Notes: generated by a model from the sequence alone, not told the origin. 64,000 bases of DNA from UBA10906 sp049296695 (GCA_049296695.1 JBAQSX010000112.1:4417-68416), one strand, 5' to 3'. Positions 50,880 through 60,106 are shown, counted from the stretch's first letter. Numbers and translations are program-made.

Positions 50880-52442
50880 TTAAAATAAACTGCTTTGTGT
50901 ACTGTGTTGGCTTGCGGTTTTTAATACTTGAGCGACATTAGGTAATTCAATAAACTGCCCTGCAAAAATATCAGCGACTGAAATGACTTGTATTTTGGGA
51001 TAATCATTATTCACTAATTTATTATAATACCTGCCGAATTCTTTGCTGGCTTTCACTAAATTAGGTGCGGGATATAAACACAAGAAAATACCACAGGCGG
51101 CTTTTTCTCTGTCAACAACACCGTTTAATTCATTAATCATCGAAGGTGTCAGGGTTTTACTGGATTTAACACTAAATAAAACTTTTTTGTGTTCAATCTC
51201 GCCTTTGTCGTTATAATCAGGAATATAGGCAATGCCGTCAATACCTTTATCACCGCCTTTCTTTTCATTAATAATCGCGCGATTTTTTGAATAAGTTAAT
51301 ATAATCCATTTTTCAAATTCTTTACGCGTTCTGTCATCTTTTTTATTGGCTAAAGCCACTGCACTATCTATATCCTTAGGGACTCCATTAATTTCTAAAC
51401 TAGCAGGTATGATTTGTTGTGTTTTTGAATCAATAACACTTTGAGTGAAATCACTTCCAAAATTATCTTCTAAGCGTTTTAAAATTAATGAAATACTTTG
51501 ATAGGTTATATCAACGCCAATCCAGTGGCGTTTTAATTTTTCTGCAACGGCAACGGTTGTGCCGCAACCGCAATAGACATCTAAAATAACATCGCCTTCA
51601 TTACTGCTGGCTTTAATAATCCGTTCTAATAAACTTTCTGGTTTTTGGGTAGGATAACCCATGCGTTCTTTTGAAGAATTATTAATTTTATCTAAAGTCC
51701 AAACATCTGATACGGGTTTACCATAATCCATTGCCTCTGCTAGATAACGTTTGACTCTTTTACCGCCACCTGCATCTGACAATACATATTTATTACCTTG
51801 TTCATCGCTTAATACTTTTTGCTTTCTGAGTTTAAGATATTCTTCTTCTGAGCTATAAGGAATCACAAAAGAATTAAAGGTTTGCCCCGACTTTTTACTG
51901 TAAAAAAAGATAATATCGTGGCGTTTGCTAAAGGATTCTTTTAATTTTGCATTCCAACCTGAATAATGCCAGACAATTTCATTTTGCAATTCTCCACCTT
52001 TAGGACAAAAAATGGCATCAATCACTAATTTTAAATAATGACTCGCGGTTGGGTCACAATGAAAATAAAAACTACCCGTAGGTTTTAATACTCTGTGAAT
52101 TTCAGCAACACGCAAAGTCATACTGACTAAATAGGCAAGTAACGCACCTTTTTTTAAGACTTTTTCCAAGCCTGTAATTAAATCAATACTCTGCTCAGTA
52201 AATACGCCATTATAATTGCTTTGTATTTCTAATAAGCCTTTATTAGCGTAATCATCCCAGACCCAAGTATCTATAAACGCTTGGGCTTGTGCCTTATCTT
52301 CTTTGCCAACATTATTATAAATTTGATTATAATTGCGTTTTGAATTAAACGGCGGGTCTATATAACATAAATCCACGCTTTCATCTTTTATGTAGCGTCT
52401 TAATACTTCTAAATTATCGCCGTAATAAATTTTATTTTTCAT
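50880..52442 (-). CDS. DNA methyltransferase with C-terminal nuclease-like domain
   Basis: The product is 520 aa. Motif IV comes first (CYIDPPFNSKRNY, DPPF at about 29-32) and the SAM-binding motif later (ILDVYCGCGTTVAVAEKLKRHWIGVDI), the beta-class order of N6A/N4C methylases. From about residue 370 an extra domain reads KEFEKWIILTYSK, GGDKGIDGIAYI, KKVLFSVKSSKTL and AACGIFLCL. This is a PD-(D/E)xK restriction-like pattern with the catalytic Glu replaced by Ser (SVKSS). It could be a one-protein restriction-modification enzyme, or a methylase using the domain only for DNA binding. Confidence 0.82.
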   Translation of the reverse strand: MKNKIYYGDNLEVLRRYIKDESVDLCYIDPPFNSKRNYNQIYNNVGKEDKAQAQAFIDTWVWDDYANKGLLEIQSNYNGVFTEQSIDLITGLEKVLKKGALLAYLVSMTLRVAEIHRVLKPTGSFYFHCDPTASHYLKLVIDAIFCPKGGELQNEIVWHYSGWNAKLKESFSKRHDIIFFYSKKSGQTFNSFVIPYSSEEEYLKLRKQKVLSDEQGNKYVLSDAGGGKRVKRYLAEAMDYGKPVSDVWTLDKINNSSKERMGYPTQKPESLLERIIKASSNEGDVILDVYCGCGTTVAVAEKLKRHWIGVDITYQSISLILKRLEDNFGSDFTQSVIDSKTQQIIPASLEINGVPKDIDSAVALANKKDDRTRKEFEKWIILTYSKNRAIINEKKGGDKGIDGIAYIPDYNDKGEIEHKKVLFSVKSSKTLTPSMINELNGVVDREKAACGIFLCLYPAPNLVKASKEFGRYYNKLVNNDYPKIQVISVADIFAGQFIELPNVAQVLKTASQHSTQSSLF

Positions 52443-52459
52443 GTTTTTACTAAATATTT

Positions 52460-52562
52460 CTTGTTCCCACGCGCCGCGTGGGAATACAGTTTTACCGCGC
52501 CTGCGGTATAAATGACGCGGCGCGTCTCAAAGGCATTCCCACGCCAGCGCGTGGGAACGAGA
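52460..52562. repeat. R4 palindrome, copy 2
   Basis: A 103-bp GC-rich palindrome with the same arms as 42764-42877 (TTGTTCCCACGCGCCG ... GCGTGGGAACGAGAG) and a slightly shorter centre. It lies between the methyltransferase start and the end of the beta-RFAP-like gene. Confidence 0.85.
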
Positions 52563-52567
52563 GGATT

Positions 52568-53560
52568 TTAAGTTAATAGTTTGACTTCACTGCCCACATT
52601 TCGCGCTGAGGTAATAACAAATTCTAAATTATGCAAATGGACAAAGGTTTCCCTAGCTTGTTTGACTAGTAATTGCGCTAGCTCTTCACCTTCAACCGTA
52701 CAAAAACCCGTAGGCCCCCATGAAGTTTGTCCAATACCCACCGCGCCGCGCTCAGCAAGCCAGCTCATGGCTTGCGTGACTTCGGGGCTGGTAAATACAC
52801 CACCTTGCGCGGGTGCAAAATGCTCACCGACGGATTGTTGCAAATCCGAAATCACTTCACCAAATAAAGCTAAATCGTTTTCAGCGACCGCTGGCAGGGC
52901 TTGCATTAGTAATAAATAGCATAAGCGTTGCGCTTGCGCTTGCGGAAACGGTGGCAAGGTTTTAAAAGCTTCTAATTCTTGCTGACCATGCAGACCTTGT
53001 CCGCGTTTATCAAACACTAAAATAAATCGCCATGACTGCGGCACAGGCAAACGCGCCAGCACAGGCGGGGTGATGGTTTTTTCACTGCGACCACCATCAA
53101 CAATTAATCCGCCTTGTTCAAATACACCAATGCCAATGCCTGAGCGCAAACCACGTTCGGTTAAAGCGGCAATATCGCGCACCGATAACCCCAAATCGTA
53201 AAAAGCATTTAATGCCATGCCAATGGCAAGCGACATTTGCGTACCCGAACCTAAACCGACATGTTCAGGAATGGCTTTTTCAATATGAATGGCGACTTTA
53301 TCGGAGACTTGCAAGGCGGCGCATAAAGAACGCAAGCACGAGGCGGCTCTTTCAGCGCAATCACCTGTGACGGTGCATTGCTCAGAGCCTGTTAAGCTTA
53401 AGCGGGTTTGAATTTCGTTTAAGGCAACGCCGATGCTGCCAAAATGCCGACCCAAGCCGCCGCTTAAGTCGATAAAGCCCATGTGAAGTCTAGCGTGCGC
53501 GCTAACTGAAACGGTAGTATGTGAAACTGTCAAAGGATAATGCCGTGTACTATTGCTCAA
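52568..53560 (-). CDS. Beta-ribofuranosylaminobenzene 5'-phosphate synthase-like protein
   Basis: A 330-aa GHMP-kinase-fold protein. It shows SAHARLHMGFIDLSGGLGRHFGSIGVAL at the N-terminus, the PEHVGLGSGTQMSLAIGMAL motif, RGLRSGIGIGVFEQGGLIVDGG and a C-terminal GQTSWGPTGFC. These are the signatures of beta-RFAP synthase. The enzyme joins p-hydroxybenzoate or pABA with PRPP in tetrahydromethanopterin synthesis, used by methylotrophs for formaldehyde oxidation. It lies 11 nt downstream of a HAD phosphatase gene, probably one operon. Confidence 0.85.
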   Translation of the reverse strand: MSNSTRHYPLTVSHTTVSVSAHARLHMGFIDLSGGLGRHFGSIGVALNEIQTRLSLTGSEQCTVTGDCAERAASCLRSLCAALQVSDKVAIHIEKAIPEHVGLGSGTQMSLAIGMALNAFYDLGLSVRDIAALTERGLRSGIGIGVFEQGGLIVDGGRSEKTITPPVLARLPVPQSWRFILVFDKRGQGLHGQQELEAFKTLPPFPQAQAQRLCYLLLMQALPAVAENDLALFGEVISDLQQSVGEHFAPAQGGVFTSPEVTQAMSWLAERGAVGIGQTSWGPTGFCTVEGEELAQLLVKQARETFVHLHNLEFVITSARNVGSEVKLLT

Positions 53561-53571
53561 AAGTAGGCAAA

Positions 53572-54252
53572 TTATACTCGATAGCCATGCTTTAAGGCTT
53601 GCAGATGGCTTAATAATTGCGCTAAATCCGCAAATACCGCATCAGTTAAAGCGAGGGTTTGCGCGTCTACAGGCAATAAAGAAGGAATTAACACCGTTAT
53701 CGCCCCCGCTCTATGTGCGGCAAGCACACCTGCAAAGGAATCTTCTAACACTAAGCATTGTTCAATGGGAATTTGCAAGGCGGTTGCGGTGGTATGAAAA
53801 ATTTCAGGCTCAGGCTTTCCTTGGCTAACATCATCACGACTGATAAGGGTAGTAAATACCTCAGCGAGTCCTGCTAGTTGCAAGCAACGCTGGGCATTAG
53901 CAGCTCTGCTATTGGTGGCTAGCGCGTAAGGCACAGCTTGCTGTTGTAGCCATGCTAATAATTCAGTAAACCCGTGTTTGATGGCAATGCCGTGTTGCGT
54001 AACTTGATTATGCCAAACGCTAGAGCTGTGGTTTTTAAAGGCGGTTAAATTAAAATCTGCACCGCAATAATGAATTAATTGCCTTTCAACATCACGGTAA
54101 TGCAGACCTAATAGGCTTTGACAAAAACTATCGGGCAGATAATAGCCCATGTCTTGGGCGGCTTGTTGCCAAGCGCGGTGATAAGTGCTTTCACTATCTA
54201 AAACTAAGCCGTCTAAATCAAAAATAACGGCTGAAAAAGAATTAAGTTTCAT
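53572..54252 (-). CDS. HAD-superfamily phosphatase
   Basis: The product is 226 aa. Motif I AVIFDLDGLVLDSE (catalytic Asp, then Asp+2), motif II ALATNS, motif III Lys in QGKPEPEIF and motif IV VLEDSFAGVLAA place it among beta-phosphoglucomutase/phosphoglycolate phosphatase-like enzymes. The substrate is unknown. Its position before the beta-RFAP-like gene could point to cofactor biosynthesis. Confidence 0.88.
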   Translation of the reverse strand: MKLNSFSAVIFDLDGLVLDSESTYHRAWQQAAQDMGYYLPDSFCQSLLGLHYRDVERQLIHYCGADFNLTAFKNHSSSVWHNQVTQHGIAIKHGFTELLAWLQQQAVPYALATNSRAANAQRCLQLAGLAEVFTTLISRDDVSQGKPEPEIFHTTATALQIPIEQCLVLEDSFAGVLAAHRAGAITVLIPSLLPVDAQTLALTDAVFADLAQLLSHLQALKHGYRV

Positions 54253-54277
54253 TAAAGCTAGAGTAGGTTATGAAAAG

Positions 54278-54316
54278 CAAAAAAAAACCTTTCAGGTTTT
54301 TAAAACTTGAAAGGTT
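54278..54316 (-). terminator. Terminator of the 54493-54870 gene
   Basis: AACCTTTCAAGTTTT / AAAACCTGAAAGGTT on the minus transcript, followed by a T-run (the AAAAAAAA tract on the plus strand). A similar hairpin is at 57591-57630. Confidence 0.8.
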
Positions 54317-54365
54317 GATTTTGTTTATTTTAAATAAAACAATAATGCTATAGCGTTATTATTTT

Positions 54366-54485
54366 AATTAATAACTGAAGTAGGGGCAAATTATTATTTG
54401 CCCTTTCGCAACATTCGTGTAGACATTAAGGGCGAATATGATTCGCCCCTACAATTTCATTATTTTTGCGTAACTACAGTTAATA
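54366..54485. repeat. R2 composite palindrome
   Basis: A 120-bp copy with outer arms TTAATAACTGAAGTA / GTAACTACAGTTAA and inner GTAGGGGCAAAT / ATTCGCCCCTAC. It closely resembles 2213-2342. Confidence 0.82.
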
Positions 54486-54492
54486 AAAAAAC

Positions 54493-54870
54493 TTATTTAT
54501 GAGCCGCGTCATAAATAGTTTTCATTTCAGTGAAATTGCCTAAGGCTTCTTTTAAAGTCGCTTTAGCATTTTCAGTGTCGCCTTTTTCAAAAGCTTCACG
54601 CGCAACTCTTAATTTTTCATTAGCTTTTTGACGTTGACGCTCAGTACCTTCGTAACGGAATTCTTTTTGTAACTGACGCGCCGCATTAATGGCTTGAGAA
54701 ATTTCAACAGCATCTTTGCCTTGATCGGCTAAATCAACGGCTTCTTGGATTTTTACAATCGTACCTTCAGCGGCGGCTCTTACTTTGCCTTCACCTGTCG
54801 CTTCAGCAAAAGCAGTCAATGAAACAGTTGCCATGATAGCAGAAATTACGATTTTTTTAACGAGTTGCAT
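54493..54870 (-). CDS. Small periplasmic helical protein
   Basis: The product is 125 aa. A signal peptide (MQLVKKIVISAIMATVSLTAFA) precedes a charged all-helical domain with IVKIQEAVDLADQGKDAVEISQAINAARQLQKEFRYEG and a repeat-like AREAFEKGDTENAKATLKEAL. The helical spacing resembles TPR-like or copper-binding four-helix proteins, but no metal ligands stand out. It is monocistronic with its own terminator. Confidence 0.75.
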   Translation of the reverse strand: MQLVKKIVISAIMATVSLTAFAEATGEGKVRAAAEGTIVKIQEAVDLADQGKDAVEISQAINAARQLQKEFRYEGTERQRQKANEKLRVAREAFEKGDTENAKATLKEALGNFTEMKTIYDAAHK

Positions 54871-55580
54871 AATAAGCCTTATGATGAGTAATGATAAAAT
54901 AGTGTCGCGTGACTAATAAAAAGAATAAAATTCTTTAATACCTAAGTATTACCGTTATTTCTAATAAAACAAGAGTTTGTTAGCACTAGGAGGGTGTTAT
55001 CAATTCTTTGGTTATAGAAAAATAATATCTAACTATGAATTAAACTACGGTTTTTAGTTAGCTAAACACTGTTTAGAATTCTAACATGAAACTCTAAAAA
55101 TTGTTGATTATTGCTTTAATAAGGCATTACTTTAATGATAATACTTAAAATATATAGGGATAATTTAAAAAGTATCCCTATATATTTTAAGTGTTTTTAG
55201 AATAAAAAACGGTAGTGCTTCAAAAGAGTAGGAACGTCCAACGACATGGATGCCGAAATCCAGAAACCACGGATGGTAATTGTTATAAATACATCCTTGT
55301 AACTGGATTCCAGCATCCCTGCTGGAATGACATCGTAGTATTTATCCTACTCTTTTGAGGCACTACCGATTTTTAGTAGCGGAATGTTTATAGCACAACG
55401 TCCACAAACCCATTTAAGCTATAAAAATGAGATACAACGTTTTAAAAATAACACAGGATTAATTTTAAAAGTTACTCCAATAATTACTATTTGAGTTTAA
55501 CTAATGGATATAATATCGTTCCCACAACTAGAAGCGTGGGAACGATATAAAATTTAATACACTTAACCCACGGAGTATTT
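54871..55580. other. 710-bp intergenic region rich in repeats
   Basis: No gene recognised. It holds the third R3 MITE (55211-55367) and a degenerate R4 palindrome (55514-55548, ATCGTTCCCAC / GTGGGAACGAT). The latter may serve as a regulatory hairpin before the secreted protein gene at 55581, which has a CGGAG ribosome site. Confidence 0.5.
55211..55367. mobile_element. MITE-like element, family R3, copy 3 (different interior)
   Basis: 157 bp. The ends GGTAGTGCTTCAAAAGAGTAGG and CCTACTCTTTTGAGGCACTACC match the R3 family. The interior holds another palindrome (TGGATTCCAGCAT ... ATGCTGGAATGAC-type) instead of the CCTAGG core. The same ends with different contents suggest that the terminal repeats mobilise whatever lies between them. 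Confidence 0.8.
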
Positions 55581-56102
55581 ATGTCATTCACCCTAAAAAC
55601 CAGTTTGAAAGCTTTGCTAATTAATAGTCTTTTGTTAGCGTTTAATACTAATGCCTTTGCATTGGATAAAATCACTGAAAATATCCAAGCGGTTTGTTTA
55701 TCGCCTGCCCAACAAGGTAAGTATTGGGACGTAACGATTAAAGGCGGTATTAACGCCGATGGTTCGGTGCGATTAATTGCGCTGGGTATTAATGGCGAGG
55801 CGACTTTTACTAAGGGTGAATGGGACGGTTTGCAACGGGTTTTAAAAGAGCATCAAGCGGGGGATAATGACAGTTATCGAAAATGTGTGATTGAAGTGAT
55901 GCCGTTTTTTAAAAATAAGTTTGCATCAAAAACCACGACTAAAAAAAGTGCGGCTAAAACTTCGCCATCATCAAAAGCGAGTGTTATAAAATCAGATGCT
56001 AAAGAAAATAATCACAATACGCAAACCATTGGCAATATAACAGCCGACAAAGTAGTTAATGTGAATGAAATAAATGGTGATTTGAATATGGGCGGTAAAT
56101 AA
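55581..56102 (+). CDS. Secreted protein of unknown function, upstream of the TPR protein
   Basis: The product is 173 aa. A signal peptide (ends NTNAFA) leads to a folded part with two Cys (C39, C101 region) and YWDVTIKGGINADGSVRLIALG, then a Lys/Ser/Thr-rich linker (about 108-140). The tail NHNTQTIGNITADKVVNVNEINGDLNM has the Asn/Val/Ile-rich periodicity of a beta-arch. The stop overlaps the TPR gene start (TAATG), so they form a pair. No family recognised. Confidence 0.65.
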   Translation: MSFTLKTSLKALLINSLLLAFNTNAFALDKITENIQAVCLSPAQQGKYWDVTIKGGINADGSVRLIALGINGEATFTKGEWDGLQRVLKEHQAGDNDSYRKCVIEVMPFFKNKFASKTTTKKSAAKTSPSSKASVIKSDAKENNHNTQTIGNITADKVVNVNEINGDLNMGGK

Positions 56103-57568
56103 TGAAAACTCAAACTGTTTTTTTAGTCAGTTGCGTTTATTTATTATGCTTAGATAATACAATGGCAGAAACTGATATTAATAATGCTCAAAATGTCGCC
56201 ATTATTAATACCGTAAAAGGTAACGTTAATATTGTCAGTTCTAAAGAAGAAATTGATAAAATCGTGGCAATTTATTCTAAGCAACATCAACTTGATACTG
56301 AGCAGATTAAATCATTAACCGCCGCTGTAACCGCTTTAAGTCAAGGCAAAGGGATTATTGGTACAGAATCTCAAATTAACGCGGCAATGAATGCCTTAGC
56401 GCAAGGTAATACCCAATTAGCTAAAACCTTATTTGAAAATGAAACCCAAAAAGTGGAATTAGCGGCAAAACAAGGTGCGGAGGCATATCGCAATTTAGGT
56501 GCGTTGGCTTATTTGGATAATACCCAAGAATCTTTAAAAGCTTATCGCCGTGCTACTGAATTAGACCCTGATAATGCAGACGGTTGGAATAACTTAGGAC
56601 TTTTATTAAGACGTGTTGGTGATTTAGACGAGGCAATTACTGCTTATAATAAAGTTTTAGTTTTAGGTGAAAGTCATCAAAATAAAGAAGAAATAGCGGT
56701 GGCTTACGGCAATTTAGGGAATGTTTATTACACTCGTGGTGAATTAGATAAAGCGATTGAGTTTTATCAAAAATCCTTAGCCATTACTGAAAATTTAGGT
56801 ATGAAAGAAACTTCTGCTAATCAATACGGCAATTTAGGGAATGTCTATCGAACACGCGGTGAATTAGATAAAGCGATTGAGTTTTATCAAAAATCCTTAA
56901 ACCTTAATGAAGCTTTAGGTATAAAAGAAGGTATAGCAAGTAACTATGGTAATTTAGGAAATATCTATAAAATACGCGGTAACTTTGATAAAGCCATTGA
57001 GTTTTATCAAAAATCCTTAAACCTTAATGAAGCCTTAGGCAGAAAAGAAGGCATGGCAATTAATTACGGCAATTTAGGGAATGTTTATCAAACACGCGGT
57101 GAATTAGATAAAGCGATTGAGTTTCATCAAAAAGCCTTAAATATTAATAAAGCCTTAGGCATAAAAGAAGGCATGGCAATTAATTACGGCAATTTAGGGA
57201 ATGTTTATTACACTCGCGGTGAATTAGATAAAGCGATTGAGTTTTATCAAAAAGGTTTAGAAATTCAAATTGCATTAGACGATAAACAAGGCATGGCAGC
57301 GAAATACGGCAATTTAGGGAATGTTTATAAAACACGCGGTGAATTAGATAAAGCGATTGAGTTTCATCAAAAAGCTTTAACGATTGATGAAAACATGGGT
57401 AATAAACAAGGTATGGCTGAGGATTACGGCAATTTAGGGAATGTTTATAAACAAAAAGGCAATAAATCAGAAGCTAAACGCTATCACCAAATGAGTCTTG
57501 AATTATTCAAACAACTAGGCAGTCCTAATGCAAAAAAAGCACAAGCATTATTAAACGAATTAAATTAA
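56102..57568 (+). CDS. Secreted TPR-repeat protein
   Basis: The product is 488 aa. A signal peptide (MKTQTVFLVSCVYLLCLDNTMA) is followed by a short VAIINTVKGNVNIV strand region, a helical linker and about nine tetratricopeptide repeats. The last seven are 40-residue kinesin-light-chain-like units (YGNLGNVYxTRGELDKAIEFYQKSL) encoded by an exact 120-bp period. TPRs mediate protein contacts; here they would act in the periplasm or outside. Its N-terminal strand resembles the C-terminal tail of the upstream partner. Confidence 0.85.
   Translation: MKTQTVFLVSCVYLLCLDNTMAETDINNAQNVAIINTVKGNVNIVSSKEEIDKIVAIYSKQHQLDTEQIKSLTAAVTALSQGKGIIGTESQINAAMNALAQGNTQLAKTLFENETQKVELAAKQGAEAYRNLGALAYLDNTQESLKAYRRATELDPDNADGWNNLGLLLRRVGDLDEAITAYNKVLVLGESHQNKEEIAVAYGNLGNVYYTRGELDKAIEFYQKSLAITENLGMKETSANQYGNLGNVYRTRGELDKAIEFYQKSLNLNEALGIKEGIASNYGNLGNIYKIRGNFDKAIEFYQKSLNLNEALGRKEGMAINYGNLGNVYQTRGELDKAIEFHQKALNINKALGIKEGMAINYGNLGNVYYTRGELDKAIEFYQKGLEIQIALDDKQGMAAKYGNLGNVYKTRGELDKAIEFHQKALTIDENMGNKQGMAEDYGNLGNVYKQKGNKSEAKRYHQMSLELFKQLGSPNAKKAQALLNELN
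56701..57457 (+). repeat. 120-bp tandem repeat within the TPR gene
   Basis: Seven units beginning about 56704, 56824, 56944, 57064, 57184, 57304 and 57424, each with GGCAATTTAGGGAATGTTTA or a near match and GATAAAGCGATTGAGTTT. The high DNA identity suggests recent duplication or gene conversion between units. Confidence 0.88.
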
Positions 57569-57590
57569 AAACTAAATACTCTCATTATTT

Positions 57591-57630
57591 AGCCCTTTCA
57601 GGTTTTAAAAACCTGAAAGGGCTTTTTTTT
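57591..57630. terminator. Bidirectional terminator between the TPR gene and waaF
   Basis: AGCCCTTTCAGGTTTT / AAAACCTGAAAGGGCT with T-run; the last bases overlap the waaF stop region at 57629. Confidence 0.88.
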
Positions 57631-58630
57631 AAAGTAATTCAATAAGTCGCTCAGGTAATAATTGCGTTAAACAATTGGTATGCTCTAAAGGACATTCACG
57701 TTTAAAACAAGGTGAACAGTCTAAATTTAACGACACAATTTGTGCTTTATTACTTAATGGCGGCGTAAACTGCGGGTCAGATGAGCCGTAAATCGCAATC
57801 ACTTTTTTATCTAAACTACTCGCTAAGTGCATTAAGCCCGAATCATTACTAATTACTGTATCTACTAGCGACATTAAATCGACCGCTTGCGCTAAATTAG
57901 TTTGTCCTGCAAAATTTTGACATTGCCCCTGCGTTAAATTATTAATCGCGTCAGTAATAACTTTATCTTTTTCTGAGCCAAATAACCAAACCTGTCCGCC
58001 TTGCTGTAAATAATAATTAGCAACTTGGGCGAAATAATTAACAGGCCAACGTTTAGCTAAGCCATATTCCGCGCCAGCACACAAAGCCAATATCTTAGTA
58101 TTGGTATTTAATTGAAACTGATTAATAACCGCTTGTTGCTTTTCTTCATTAACTATTAATTGCGGATTAGGACAATCGGGCGGTAAGTTTTGATGATTAC
58201 TGGCTAATGCTACAAAACGTTGCACGGTCATTTTTAAAACTGCTTTATTTAAACGCCGTGCATCATTTAATAAGCCAAAGCGACACTCACCAATATAACC
58301 AGTTCTTAAGGGGATATTTGCAAAAAAAGGAATTAATGCCGATTTCCACGAATTAGGTAAAACAATGGCTTGATTATAGTTTTCAGCGCGTAATTGTTTG
58401 CCTAATTGTTTGCGTTCATTAAATCCAAACTGCCCGTGGGTGAGATTTAAAGCAATAGCTTTAGAGACTTGCGGCATACGCGCTAATAAAGCTAACGTCC
58501 ATGTAGGGGCTAATACCTCTATTTGACAATCAGGGCTATTCTTTTTTAAGGCAATAAAAAGACTTTGTGCCATTATCATATCACCCACCCAAGAGGGTGC
58601 GATAATCAAAATTTTAGGGTATTTACACAT
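57629..58630 (-). CDS. waaF: ADP-heptose:LPS heptosyltransferase II
   Basis: The 333-aa GT-B glycosyltransferase (GT9) adds the second heptose to the LPS inner core. It has PSWVGDMIMAQSLFIAL at the N-terminus, LPNSWKSALIPFFANIPLRTGY in the middle and the nucleotide-binding ISNDSGLMHLASSLDKKVIAIYGSSDPQFTPP (in parts, about 260-295). Full length, single gene. Confidence 0.94.
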   Translation of the reverse strand: MCKYPKILIIAPSWVGDMIMAQSLFIALKKNSPDCQIEVLAPTWTLALLARMPQVSKAIALNLTHGQFGFNERKQLGKQLRAENYNQAIVLPNSWKSALIPFFANIPLRTGYIGECRFGLLNDARRLNKAVLKMTVQRFVALASNHQNLPPDCPNPQLIVNEEKQQAVINQFQLNTNTKILALCAGAEYGLAKRWPVNYFAQVANYYLQQGGQVWLFGSEKDKVITDAINNLTQGQCQNFAGQTNLAQAVDLMSLVDTVISNDSGLMHLASSLDKKVIAIYGSSDPQFTPPLSNKAQIVSLNLDCSPCFKRECPLEHTNCLTQLLPERLIELL

Positions 58631-58663
58631 TATTATTAACTATTTTATTTAAGGCATAATGAA

Positions 58664-58891
58664 ATGTTAGTTATTATCATTCATTTTACGTTGAGCTTAT
58701 TAGGTACGGTGTTCATTTTCTTATTCTTTCATTGTATTTTAGCCAAAGAGAATTTTTCTTTTCCTTTTGGCTTAATTAGTATTGCGCTGAGCTGTGCGTT
58801 ATTAGCCTATTATTTATCGGCATGGATAACACCGTGTATTTTAGTGTTATATGCTTTAGTCAGTGCGCGTGAATATTATGAAAATCGTTAA
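58664..58891 (+). CDS. Small membrane protein, unknown
   Basis: A 75-aa, three-helix hydrophobic protein divergent from waaF, ending in SAREYYENR. A terminator-like hairpin follows directly. No family recognised and ribosome site weak (AAGG), so it is moderately supported. Confidence 0.5.
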   Translation: MLVIIIHFTLSLLGTVFIFLFFHCILAKENFSFPFGLISIALSCALLAYYLSAWITPCILVLYALVSAREYYENR

Positions 58892-58923
58892 AGCGTTCAA
58901 ACCTTTAAGAATGAACGCTTTAA
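58890..58923. terminator. Terminator between the small membrane gene and ilvE
   Basis: AAAGCGTTC / GAACGCTTT stem, positioned between two convergent stop codons. Confidence 0.75.
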
Positions 58924-58925
58924 AA

Positions 58926-59849
58926 TTAAGCAAGATAAGTCAACCAATCGGCGTGGTCATCACGTCTGCCGTGAACATAATCAAAATACGCGCTTTGCAA
59001 CTTTTCAGTAATCACACCACGATGACCCGAACCGATAACGCGGTTATCAAGTGATTGAATCGGGGTAACTTCGGCGGCTGAACCTGTAAAAAAGGCTTCA
59101 TCGGCAACATAAATTTCATCGCGGGTGATACGTTTTTCAATGACTTGGTAGCCGTGTTCTTTGGCGATAGTCATCACGGTGTCGCGGGTAATGCCTTCTA
59201 AAGCCGACGTGGTTTCAGGAGTGTAGATTTTGCCATCACGGACAATAAATAAATTCTCCGCGCTACCTTCAGCGGCAAAACCTTCGTGGTCTAGCATTAA
59301 GGCTTCGTCATAACCGTTAGCGCGGGCTTCTTGCAAGGCTAGGATTGAATTAATGTAATTACCGTTAGCTTTGGCTTTGCACATGGTGCTGTTGTGATGG
59401 TTACGCGTATAAGAGGAGGTGCGAATGCGAATACCATTTTCAATGCTATCTGCACCTAAATACGCACCCCATGACCACGCCGCGACCATAACGTGTACTT
59501 TTAAGTTATCGGCTCTCAAACCCATACCTTCTGAGCCAAAAAAGCACATAGTGCGAATGTACGCGCTATCTAATTCGTTTTTGCTTAAAGCTTCACGTTG
59601 CGCTTGGTTGATTTCGTCTTTAGAAAAAGGCATGGGCATTGCCATAATATGTGCCGAGCGGAATAGTCTGTTGGTATGCTCGTGCATTCTAAAAATCGCT
59701 GTGCCTTTTTGAGCGTGATAGGCTCTGATACCTTCAAATACGCCTAGTCCATAATGCAAGGTATGAGTTAGAACGTGAACTTTTGCCTCGCGCCATTCAA
59801 CCCACTGACCATCTAACCAAATAAAGCCGTCTTTATCGTCCATTGCCAT
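58926..59849 (-). CDS. ilvE: Branched-chain amino acid aminotransferase
   Basis: The 307-aa PLP enzyme of fold type IV performs the last step of Val/Leu/Ile synthesis. MDDKDGFIWLDGQWVEW, THTLHYGLGVFEGIRAY, the PLP Lys in CKAKANGNYINSILALQEA, EGSAENLF-type AEGSAENLFIV, LEGITRD and FTGSAAEVTPI are all present. Full length, ribosome site GGAG upstream. Confidence 0.97.
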   Translation of the reverse strand: MAMDDKDGFIWLDGQWVEWREAKVHVLTHTLHYGLGVFEGIRAYHAQKGTAIFRMHEHTNRLFRSAHIMAMPMPFSKDEINQAQREALSKNELDSAYIRTMCFFGSEGMGLRADNLKVHVMVAAWSWGAYLGADSIENGIRIRTSSYTRNHHNSTMCKAKANGNYINSILALQEARANGYDEALMLDHEGFAAEGSAENLFIVRDGKIYTPETTSALEGITRDTVMTIAKEHGYQVIEKRITRDEIYVADEAFFTGSAAEVTPIQSLDNRVIGSGHRGVITEKLQSAYFDYVHGRRDDHADWLTYLA

Positions 59850-60106
59850 CGTTTGTTCTCCAAAATTTAGGATTTTGCTGTAAAAGCCTTAGTGTACTAT
59901 AAACGCTAAGGTGGCAATACCGCCTTGATGGTGATTGCTAGGCATTTACAGGGTTTGCATAGTTATAAAAGAATATTGCAACGATATTGACCGTGCTTAA
60001 TTTAAGTTGATATTCATTTTTATCCCCAAGCCCAGCTTATACAGAATCTAAAACAAGCGCGTAAAAAACGGTAGAATAAGGCTTTTTTAGGACTATTCAC
60101 TCCATT

